A stretch of 5,197 bases of DNA from Planctomycetaceae bacterium (GCA_005239585.1 SBBU01000176.1:1-5197); one strand, 5' to 3'. Shown: positions 1 to 5,197, counted from the first letter of the stretch. Notes: a model not told the origin generated them from the letters alone. A program made the numbers and translations.

Positions 1-718
1 TACCAGCAAGCATTCTTCCGTACCATAGAAACTGCCGAGGTTGGCGTACCTTTAGAATGCCTGTTGTTTCACCAGTTAGATGAGGAAAAACAGATCGTAA
101 CGATACCTCTTTATTGCAAAAACGAGGTACATCTAATATCGATACGTTTTCATATCGCCTGCCGTTTACCAATAGTTCAATAAAGAGATTATCCTTACAT
201 CTTTGAGGACCTGCAGTAAACAGCATAAAAGTATCAATTTCTGAGTCTATTTTAACATCTATTGAGGCTTCTGATGTCTGTATGTTATTAATAGAATCTT
301 CCTCAAATACATCGTTAAGAAGTCTATTGTATGCATGAACAGTATTGCAGAAACGATTATTGTGATGATTAACCATTACCGCCGGATATGGGACAAACAA
401 GTTTTCAGCGGCAAAAAATTCTATCATATAAGTTGCTGCTGGTCGATTGAACATTTCACTAAGAGCAAACGTATATACTTTGGGTTCATTTAATCGTAAC
501 AATTTACTATCTATCTTTGCACCATCTGGATCGACTCCTGTGATTCTGCATGCTACGTCTTTATATCCACGCTTGATTAGAAAATGATTCAAAAAACTAA
601 TGTCTACCACTGAGCCTGTGATCTCAGGGACTGTAAGTGACGAGCGATGAACACTGTTTACTGTTATGTCTCGCTGAAATGAACTACGATCCTTCTGTAC
701 ATCTTTGAATGATTTCAT
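1..718 (-). CDS. Uncharacterised protein of a glycan-locus type, C-terminus cut by the window edge
   Basis: This reading frame stays open from an ATG at 716-718 to the left edge, giving 239 codons and no stop, so the gene continues outside the window. I do not recognise a named domain and assign no function. The translation has no signal peptide and no membrane segment. It alternates short hydrophobic strands with polar turns, which suggests mostly beta structure (inference). The most motif-like stretch is about residues 108-140, with PYPAVMVNHHNNRFCNTVHAYNR (residues 110-132) split as PYPAVMVNHH, then NTVHAYNR, and LLNDVFEED after it. This region is dense in His, Asn and aromatic residues. 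A second stretch near residues 229-239 reads QFLWYGRMLAG. The start is supported by an AGGA ribosome site six bases upstream. The gene lies 98 bp after the GT4-like gene on the same strand with no hairpin terminator between them, so co-transcription is possible. Codon use and AT content look like the neighbours. I am confident that it is coding and have no basis for a role beyond its context. Confidence 0.86.
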   Translation of the reverse strand, partial: MKSFKDVQKDRSSFQRDITVNSVHRSSLTVPEITGSVVDISFLNHFLIKRGYKDVACRITGVDPDGAKIDSKLLRLNEPKVYTFALSEMFNRPAATYMIEFFAAENLFVPYPAVMVNHHNNRFCNTVHAYNRLLNDVFEEDSINNIQTSEASIDVKIDSEIDTFMLFTAGPQRCKDNLFIELLVNGRRYENVSILDVPRFCNKEVSLRSVFPHLTGETTGILKVRQPRQFLWYGRMLAG

Positions 719-724
719 CTTTAT

Positions 725-728
725 TCCT
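725..728 (-). promoter_or_regulatory. Ribosome binding site for the left-edge gene
   Basis: On the minus strand the sequence AGGA lies six bases before the ATG at 716-718. It is a good Shine-Dalgarno match at normal spacing and fixes the start of the truncated gene. Confidence 0.6.
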
Positions 729-735
729 ATATTGT

Positions 736-764
736 ATGTTAAATATATTTCGAAGAATGGTCAA
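736..764 (-). promoter_or_regulatory. Candidate sigma-70-like promoter for the left-edge gene
   Basis: On the minus strand TTGACC (759-764) is followed after exactly 17 bases by TAACAT (736-741). The -35 matches five of six consensus bases and the -10 four of six. The predicted start would fall only about ten bases before the ATG, almost on the ribosome site, which argues against it. Matches of this quality are common in AT-rich DNA, so this is only a candidate. Confidence 0.22.
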
Positions 765-793
765 GCAGCATTTAACTTATTTATAGAATAATC

Positions 794-811
794 GGTTGGG
801 TGTGTTTGGTG
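794..811 (-). other. C/A-only stretch after the GT4-like gene, possible Rho entry site
   Basis: The transcript of the GT4-like gene would contain 18 bases made only of C and A (ten C, eight A, no G), beginning five bases after its stop codon. The rest of the 98-bp gap shows no GC-rich hairpin followed by a U-run. A C-rich, G-poor, unstructured RNA is what Rho loading sites look like in general, but 18 bases is short for one. The function is inference. Confidence 0.18.
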
Positions 812-816
812 CTATA

Positions 817-2106
817 TTATTTCGGTTTGATCTTTAAAAGCAGCCGAAGCTGAATCTTTCTTATAGCACATCTCAACCTGTTTTCAAGAGAAGTGAGGAA
901 GTTTCGTTTATATTTATCTGGGGCAAATGCTGGCCTTTGAACCCAACTTAAAAGTGGTTTAACTGTGGCGTCAAACGAAAGCTCCTTTTCAACCACTTTC
1001 AGGCCTTTTTGACTCATTTCTTCGCGTAACTTGCGATTATTTGCTACTTGTAAAATTGCCCTTGCAAGTTGATTATAATCGCCAATAGGTACTGAAATTG
1101 CAGCACCCAATTTATCGAGAAGCTGACTTAGTTCACAACCGTCAGAAGTTATTACAGGAAGCCCCGCTGAAATCATTGCTATTTGATTAGTTTTGTTGCC
1201 TAGTAAAATTTCATAGCAGTTTGAATTGGTAGTGATCCCTACATCACTTTCTGCACATAACGCATCCATTTGTGAATGGGGCAGCCAGTCAAGTACTATA
1301 AATCTTTCCTTGTGTCTTGATTTGTCAACAAGTGTTACAAATTGATCATATTGGTTCTTATTTACTACAGGACCACCAACAGATACATATTTAATCGTTT
1401 TGTTATCATCCATTGCGATTTCTAATGCTCTAACCAGAGTATGTACATCAGCCCACAGATTATAACCACCCGTCCATAAGACTATGAAAGCATCGTCATT
1501 AACTCGTTTTCCACGTACGATCTTTTCATTAGGTTTATTTTTAACAAGCTTGCCGCCCGGAAGCATAGCGTAGACAAAATCGTAACCGAGAGCCCTAGGA
1601 ACAAGTCTCTCCATACGTGAAAGCTTTCCAATCAAGGCATATTTTTGTGGAGTCGAACAGGTAGAAAAAATATCTCCCTTTGTAAGTATCATTTCTTCGA
1701 AACCTATTACTGTCAGTTGTCCTCTTATGGAATTAATTCCCCACATCCTAAGCTGATCTTGAGTAATAGGATCTCCGTAAATATCCATCCAAGTTGGCAC
1801 ATTATAGTTAATGCTGGCCGCTACTAAGCTGCCTAGAAATGCAGCCCCGATAATACAGTCCGGCTTGAATCTTGAGCAGGCTTTTTTTACTCTTTTGAGA
1901 TTACTTAACAGATTATATGATTCAAAGTGAAAATTATTTTGCTGTTTTGAGATGTCTTCGAAGCTATTATCTCCTATCAGATAGACATCATGCTGCTTTG
2001 AAATCAAAGGTTCTGTAAGCTGCCAGGTCCTGTACCCTCTTGCCTCTGCCCTACCCCTTGTACGAAGGTGCCCCGGGGCTGTACCTATTATTAAAATCTT
2101 TGTCAT
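817..2106 (-). CDS. GT-B glycosyltransferase, GT4-like
   Basis: This 429-residue protein has the two-Rossmann layout of GT-B glycosyltransferases. It would transfer a sugar from a nucleotide-sugar to a growing surface glycan at the inner membrane face. The first strand is MTKILIIGTAPGH (1-13), followed by an Arg-rich loop TRGRAEARGYRTW (16-28). The N-terminal domain contains CIIGAAFLGSLVA (84-96) and MDIYGDP (107-113). The donor-binding domain opens at FIVLWTGGYN (207-216) and continues with VSVGG (241-245), VLDWLPH (271-277), DVGI (288-291), GNKTNQ (303-308) and SAGLPVIT (313-320). This order matches GT4. The canonical second Glu of the EX7E motif is absent: the residue five before Gly315 is Ala310. 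The last 32 residues (398-429) hold eleven Lys/Arg and only one acidic residue, which suggests membrane attachment. There is no signal peptide. The start is placed at the ATG that begins the first strand, and no clear Shine-Dalgarno precedes it. The sugar donor and acceptor cannot be read from the sequence. The gene is divergent from the GT2 gene. Confidence 0.92.
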   Translation of the reverse strand: MTKILIIGTAPGHLRTRGRAEARGYRTWQLTEPLISKQHDVYLIGDNSFEDISKQQNNFHFESYNLLSNLKRVKKACSRFKPDCIIGAAFLGSLVAASINYNVPTWMDIYGDPITQDQLRMWGINSIRGQLTVIGFEEMILTKGDIFSTCSTPQKYALIGKLSRMERLVPRALGYDFVYAMLPGGKLVKNKPNEKIVRGKRVNDDAFIVLWTGGYNLWADVHTLVRALEIAMDDNKTIKYVSVGGPVVNKNQYDQFVTLVDKSRHKERFIVLDWLPHSQMDALCAESDVGITTNSNCYEILLGNKTNQIAMISAGLPVITSDGCELSQLLDKLGAAISVPIGDYNQLARAILQVANNRKLREEMSQKGLKVVEKELSFDATVKPLLSWVQRPAFAPDKYKRNFLTSLENRLRCAIRKIQLRLLLKIKPK

Positions 2107-2170
2107 TTGGTCTGAATGAATATACTTTGTAAGATTAAGGAAATAAAGATTTATGTCGTTTGGAAAATAC

Positions 2171-2190
2171 CTGAATGAGCAACCATTCAG
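2171..2190. repeat. Perfect 7-bp inverted repeat in the divergent region
   Basis: CTGAATG (2171-2177) and CATTCAG (2184-2190) are perfect reverse complements around a six-base spacer. An overlapping alternative pairing joins TGAGC (2176-2180) to GCTCA (2190-2194). No U-run follows on either strand, so it is not a standard terminator. A dimeric regulator site or an RNA hairpin in the GT2 leader is more plausible (inference). Confidence 0.45.
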
Positions 2191-2235
2191 CTCACTCGAT
2201 AGTCAGGGCTAAGTGCGTAAATCAGGGTTTTTGAA

Positions 2236-2239
2236 AAGG
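2236..2239 (+). promoter_or_regulatory. Ribosome binding site for the GT2 gene
   Basis: AAGG lies eight bases before the ATG at 2248-2250. A TAA stop (2245-2247) sits in frame directly before that ATG, so no upstream start is possible and this site fits the chosen start. Confidence 0.6.
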
Positions 2240-2247
2240 TATTATAA

Positions 2248-3165
2248 ATGCTTAACATTATAGTTATTAGTTGGAATGTTAAAGATCTCCTGTGCAGGTG
2301 TTTAGAGTCGTTAGAGCAAGCAACAAGGGACATTCCAACCCAGATTTTCGTGATTGACAATGCCTCTTCAGATGGAACTGTGCAGGCAATCAAAGACCGT
2401 TTTTCAAAAATAAACCTCAGAGAAAATAAAAATAACCTAGGATTTCCACAGGCTGTGAATCAGGCCCTATGTGAGAATAAGGGTCATGTACTCTTATTGA
2501 ATCCAGATACTATTGTCAATGAAAATACCATTAAGAGGCTATTACATATATTTGAAATCAATACAAACGTTGGTATCGTGGGTCCATGCATAAAATACCC
2601 GGATGGAAAGATCCAATTCGAATGCGCAAGAGAATTTCCTTCTGTATCTGCTTTATTCTATTCAATGTCTCTCCTAAAGCGTTTTGGAAAGAATCACCCG
2701 ATCTTCAGCAGACAAACAATGGGATATTGGGATCATTTGTTGCCACGCAAAGTAAATGCTGTCTCCGGTTCATGCATGCTAATAAGAGAAGAAGCAATTA
2801 AGAAAGTCGGTAATATGGATGAAAGTCTCTTTATGTATTTTGAAGATATTGACTATTGCAAAAGAGTCCAAAAAGCTGGATGGAATGTTTACTATGAACC
2901 AAGTGCTGTGGTCATACATTACAGTGGACAAAGTTCTCTAAAACACCCAAACAGATTTGGACTTGAAACCATGCAAATTCAGGCTGATTGGCGCTTTATA
3001 AAAAAATATTATTCAATAGGCTCTCGACTATTAGCCAGGACATTATTGGTTACAGGTTCAATCTTTAGAATGCTAATAGCATCATTCGCCTTGCCTGTAT
3101 ATGGTTCTGCCTCGAAAATTATTACCAAGTACTATTCTGTAGCTAAAATGGGTCTTTTTGACTAA
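2248..3165 (+). CDS. Family 2 glycosyltransferase, rhamnosyltransferase (WbbL)-like
   Basis: This 305-residue GT-A enzyme should transfer a sugar with inversion from a nucleotide-sugar onto a lipid-linked glycan in the cytoplasm. The strand MLNIIVISWN (1-10) leads into VIDNASSDGT (35-44), the nucleotide-binding loop, and NNLGF (62-66). The metal-binding motif is LLLNPDT (82-88), with NPD in place of DXD, as is common in the WbbL/rhamnosyltransferase group. SGSCMLIR (173-180) lines the acceptor site. FEDID (198-202) supplies the likely catalytic base. GW (211-212) and IHYSG (223-227) complete the usual order. Residues 259-288 are hydrophobic with scattered basic residues and may form a membrane-associated helix. 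The length is typical of the family. The start is forced by an in-frame TAA directly upstream and is served by AAGG. The 3' end overlaps the stop codon of the convergent GH57-like gene. dTDP-rhamnose is the likely donor by family resemblance only; other hexose donors are possible. Confidence 0.94.
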   Translation: MLNIIVISWNVKDLLCRCLESLEQATRDIPTQIFVIDNASSDGTVQAIKDRFSKINLRENKNNLGFPQAVNQALCENKGHVLLLNPDTIVNENTIKRLLHIFEINTNVGIVGPCIKYPDGKIQFECAREFPSVSALFYSMSLLKRFGKNHPIFSRQTMGYWDHLLPRKVNAVSGSCMLIREEAIKKVGNMDESLFMYFEDIDYCKRVQKAGWNVYYEPSAVVIHYSGQSSLKHPNRFGLETMQIQADWRFIKKYYSIGSRLLARTLLVTGSIFRMLIASFALPVYGSASKIITKYYSVAKMGLFD

Positions 3166-5045
3166 ATTATCTTACTTGATTCAATTGGAGATATGGTAAA
3201 AGAGAGAGAATAATGACCATCCCATTTTGCATTCGCTGTCTCGTCTAGTTCACTTATAGAATGATATACCCTGAAGAAAAAGCTATCGTCAATCTCTTCG
3301 TAACTTATCATTGGTACTGGATATAGATCCTTTCTATCTGAGCTGATTTTGATAGCCTTTTTATTATCGCCAACTGCTATCCATCCTTCAGTTGCCCCCA
3401 GACACCCTGAAGAAGAGACTAGCTGGCTTACCGCTTCATCCTGACGAACTCTTTTTCCATTGAGAGAAAACCTTTCAATCTGACGGCCTCCGTTGTGTGT
3501 GGCAAAGAACAAGTTATCCTTATCGAATGCTACTGGCAATAGCGTTATAATACCAAGTCTAAATGAGCAGGATTCAAGATTATTTAGGTTTAACTTATAA
3601 AAGAGAGTAATTCCTTTATCATGTATGTGATAACCCTTCCCAAGTATTCCGACAGGTGTTTCCAAAGTACAGAAGATAGAGTCTTCTTCAATGATCGGCT
3701 CAACAGGTGAAAGATCCGTAATTTTTCTCCCATCTCGAGTAACAATTATAATGTTGCTAGAGTAAAAATCGGCCCCATATGATATGTCTTCGTAATAACC
3801 ATGTGGTATAGTCCCAATCAATGGAGAATTTGATATCTCTTTGAATATTAAAGATCTGACAGCAAGCCCCCTATCTTTATCCAGAACAAGTTTTATCACA
3901 TCGTGTTCTATGATGATCTCTCGTTTGTCTTTTTTGATAATCTTTAAACGGTCGTATCCTGTTTGTTTTTTTTGGGGGATTGGTTCCATAGACTGAAGCT
4001 TTTGTTTACAGTCTTCAGCCTTGGCATTTGTAGTAAATGATCTGAAATCACTTGCCCACAGATAGCAGAGTTCCCTTATATTTCCTGTCTCATAAATTTT
4101 ATAACACTTTGAATTCAATACAGAGTTGTTTTTGCCACAGACCGCCCATCTCGAGGCATTATATTTCTCTTGTTTTTTGCAAGGGATTGGATTCTCTGTA
4201 GATTCTAATCTTATTTCCTTCATTGCTTTTGGATGGTTCTTAAAGTACTCTACTACCTCAGTTGGTTTAATGATTTCAAATCTTGAATCGCCTGAAATAG
4301 TTTTAAATACACTTTGCATAATCTGAAATTCATCCATTTGAGGCGGTGTTCTACCTGGTCTATAATTAAATACCTCGGCATCGTTACCGTACAAAATAAA
4401 CGCTCTTTCATCACTGCCGATGTGTTCTACCAAATAATTACTGTAATCATCAATATCTATCTCCTGATGCACACATCTTTGGAATTTTTGAAAGGAAATG
4501 GAATTATTCCATATGATGTTCATCTTGGCATTATCTGCCCCTACTACGACTTGGGGATAATGCTGGTAATCCTTTGGGTATTTATTGTATTTGTATGAAT
4601 TGTTCCATTCTGCAATCAGATTCTTATATCCCGCTTCTAAATAGAGTGATGGAAGTCCTTGTGAATAACACTGCTCGTTTACAAGAACAGTAGATGGAAC
4701 TCGACCCAGTACTTCTCCGTAATATTTCTTTCCAATTAAGAGATTTTCCCTGTTAATTCTTGCCGGTATGAGTGGAAATATAGATTGCGTGAACGCAGAG
4801 CCTATGAATTCACATTTATCTTCCTGCCATAGTTGTATGAGCTTTGTTATGAACTGATTATCAATCTTATTAATTTGCATCAATGTATGTGCTGGAGCTT
4901 CAATGCCAAGAGGGATATTTAACCCCTCAATTAGCTTAAGCAAAGGCCAATAACATCGCTCAATTATTAGTTTGAAATGACCCTCTGGGATTGAAGAATA
5001 GGCAAGGTTTAGGTGAAAAAAACCGTATAGCTTTAGCTTTGCCAT
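3162..5045 (-). CDS. GH57-like glycoside hydrolase or glycosyltransferring enzyme, cytosolic
   Basis: This 627-residue protein is built like glycoside hydrolase family 57: an N-terminal incomplete barrel (about 1-270), a linker (about 345-370) and a C-terminal beta-sandwich (about 372-620). Family enzymes cleave or transfer alpha-glycosidic bonds with retention. Visible motifs are FFHLNLAYSSIPE (9-21, motif 1), EFIGSAFTQSIFPLIP (79-94, motif 2), LVNEQCYS (121-128), where Glu124 is the likely nucleophile, and LYGNDAEVFNYRPGR (218-232), where Asp222 is the likely acid/base. Both catalytic residues therefore appear to be present. Further blocks are EWNNS (146-150), WNNSISFQKFQR (179-190), RWAVCGKNN (299-307) and LCYLWASDFR (326-335). 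The motif 2 position that is often His is Gln87. There is no signal peptide or membrane segment, so action in the cytosol is inferred. An in-frame TAG directly abuts the ATG, making this the most upstream possible start, and the first strand begins at residue 3. No Shine-Dalgarno is visible. The substrate is unknown; the neighbouring glycosyltransferases suggest a surface-glycan precursor. Glycogen or maltodextrin metabolism is an alternative, but no partner genes for it are in view. Confidence 0.88.
   Translation of the reverse strand: MAKLKLYGFFHLNLAYSSIPEGHFKLIIERCYWPLLKLIEGLNIPLGIEAPAHTLMQINKIDNQFITKLIQLWQEDKCEFIGSAFTQSIFPLIPARINRENLLIGKKYYGEVLGRVPSTVLVNEQCYSQGLPSLYLEAGYKNLIAEWNNSYKYNKYPKDYQHYPQVVVGADNAKMNIIWNNSISFQKFQRCVHQEIDIDDYSNYLVEHIGSDERAFILYGNDAEVFNYRPGRTPPQMDEFQIMQSVFKTISGDSRFEIIKPTEVVEYFKNHPKAMKEIRLESTENPIPCKKQEKYNASRWAVCGKNNSVLNSKCYKIYETGNIRELCYLWASDFRSFTTNAKAEDCKQKLQSMEPIPQKKQTGYDRLKIIKKDKREIIIEHDVIKLVLDKDRGLAVRSLIFKEISNSPLIGTIPHGYYEDISYGADFYSSNIIIVTRDGRKITDLSPVEPIIEEDSIFCTLETPVGILGKGYHIHDKGITLFYKLNLNNLESCSFRLGIITLLPVAFDKDNLFFATHNGGRQIERFSLNGKRVRQDEAVSQLVSSSGCLGATEGWIAVGDNKKAIKISSDRKDLYPVPMISYEEIDDSFFFRVYHSISELDETANAKWDGHYSLSFTISPIESSKII
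3966..3978. repeat. T8-G5 homopolymer pair inside the GH57-like gene
   Basis: Eight T (3966-3973) abut five G (3974-3978) on the plus strand. In the coding sense this is C5 then A8, read CCC CAA AAA AAA CAA for residues 357-361 (PQKKQ). The A-run contains the slippery heptamer A_AAA_AAA in the correct phase for a -1 shift. It falls in the linker between the barrel and the beta-sandwich. Confidence 0.6.
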
Positions 5046-5060
5046 CTAAAAGTATTTTAG
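5046..5060. repeat. Perfect AT-rich palindrome abutting the GH57 start codon
   Basis: CTAAAA (5046-5051) and TTTTAG (5055-5060) are perfect reverse complements around a three-base spacer. The repeat touches the ATG at 5043-5045 and overlaps the candidate -10. It could be an operator; as an RNA hairpin it would be weak. Confidence 0.4.
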
Positions 5061-5081
5061 TGGCAGGTAATATTTATTCAA
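5054..5081 (-). promoter_or_regulatory. Candidate promoter for the GH57-like gene, giving a nearly leaderless mRNA
   Basis: On the minus strand TTGAAT (5076-5081) is followed after 16 bases by TAAAAT (5054-5059), matching four and five of six consensus positions. Transcription would begin within about two bases of the ATG. That agrees with the lack of a Shine-Dalgarno but could also be chance in AT-rich DNA. Confidence 0.28.
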
Positions 5082-5197
5082 GGATACAATTCATTTGTCT
5101 ACTTTGAGTAGTCATAAATACAACCAAAAGTTCCCGCGGATCGAAAAATAATGGAAAAAGTTTTACAAAAGTTGGACACACTCTAGGAATTGCGATA
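5061..5197. other. Right-edge flank without a recognisable gene
   Basis: No gene can be supported here. AAAAGTT occurs three times (5126-5132, 5156-5162, 5167-5173). A minus-strand frame is open from the right edge to a TAA at 5074-5076 (40 codons) and could be the tail of an upstream gene, but its translation resembles nothing I recognise. A plus-strand frame from 5108 to the edge is also open and has no start codon. No terminator hairpin is visible. Confidence 0.4.

Larger units (their letters stand above)
2107..2247. promoter_or_regulatory. Divergent control region between the two glycosyltransferase genes
   Basis: These 141 bp separate the start codons of two genes that run in opposite directions, so promoters for both should lie here. 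On the minus strand TATATT (2119-2124) is a possible -10 for the GT4-like gene, but the hexamer 17 bases upstream (TTTATT) matches the -35 at only three positions. I see no convincing sigma-70 pair for the plus-strand gene. The heptamer CTGAATG occurs at 2112-2118 and 2171-2177 and, inverted, at 2184-2190, which would suit an operator. TCAGGG occurs at 2203-2208 and 2222-2227. Confidence 0.5.

Noticed and set aside
1645..1827. 60-codon plus-strand frame inside the GT4-like gene
   Set aside because: It is antisense to conserved GT-B coding sequence with no independent support.
2203..2227. TCAGGG direct repeats as an integration or attachment site
   Set aside because: They are six bases long, with no integrase, tRNA gene or second boundary in the window.
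2187..2393. 68-codon minus-strand frame crossing the GT2 start
   Set aside because: It lies opposite the well-supported GT2 N-terminus and has no family resemblance.
2586..2801. 71-codon plus-strand frame within the GT2 gene
   Set aside because: It overlaps in another frame a GT2 gene whose motifs are all present.
3192..3220. ATGGT ... ACCAT pairing near the convergent gene ends as a terminator
   Set aside because: The stem is only five pairs around a long loop and no U-run follows.
4126..4598. Two plus-strand frames (4126-4326 and 4314-4598), the second with hydrophobic stretches
   Set aside because: Both are antisense to the conserved GH57 region. The hydrophobic look is explained by antisense of polar codons in AT-rich DNA.
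5156..5178. AAAAGTTGGACA-like end resembling the termini of some IS3/IS481-type insertion sequences
   Set aside because: No transposase lies on the side where the element would extend, no second end or target duplication is visible, and the match is short.
5151..5186. Short plus-strand frame starting with ATG that could be a leader peptide
   Set aside because: It has only eleven codons, no ribosome site and no regulatory codon run or following attenuator.
5173..5194. Possible sigma-54 promoter (TTGGACAC ... TTGC) on the plus strand
   Set aside because: The GG and GC elements are not at the required spacing of about ten bases between them.

Overview
This AT-rich bacterial window looks like part of a surface-polysaccharide (O-antigen, capsule or exopolysaccharide-type) locus. 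It holds four protein genes: a left-edge-truncated protein of unknown function, a GT-B glycosyltransferase, a GT-A family 2 glycosyltransferase and a GH57-type glycoside hydrolase. I see no RNA gene, CRISPR array or intact mobile element. A WbbL/rhamnosyltransferase-like GT2 beside a GT4-like enzyme suggests a Gram-negative host, but nothing here identifies the genus.

Layout from left to right. Positions 1-718 (minus) carry the first 239 codons of an uncharacterised protein whose C-terminus is outside the window. After a 98-bp gap comes the GT4-like glycosyltransferase at 817-2106 (minus). A 141-bp divergent control region (2107-2247) contains a perfect 7-bp inverted repeat and a further copy of the same heptamer. 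The GT2 glycosyltransferase at 2248-3165 (plus) runs tail-to-tail into the 627-residue GH57-like protein at 3162-5045 (minus), and the two stop codons overlap. Positions 5046-5197 are non-coding or hold an unrecognisable fragment. They include an AT-rich palindrome that abuts the GH57 start codon.

How the genes may work together (inference): the two glycosyltransferases would add successive sugars to a lipid-linked glycan at the inner face of the cytoplasmic membrane. The GH57-like protein has no signal peptide, so it would act in the cytosol on a precursor glycan or donor, by hydrolysis or transfer. The unknown protein follows the GT4 gene on the same strand and may be co-transcribed with it. 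Gene orientation alternates, so at least three transcription units are needed rather than one long operon.

The points most worth a second look are the GH57-like enzyme within a glycan-assembly locus, with a slippery A8 tract exactly in its interdomain linker; the unrecognised left-edge protein; the degenerate donor-site motif and cationic tail of the GT4-like enzyme; and the palindrome and possible leaderless start of the GH57 gene. I cannot demonstrate a new system from this window alone.
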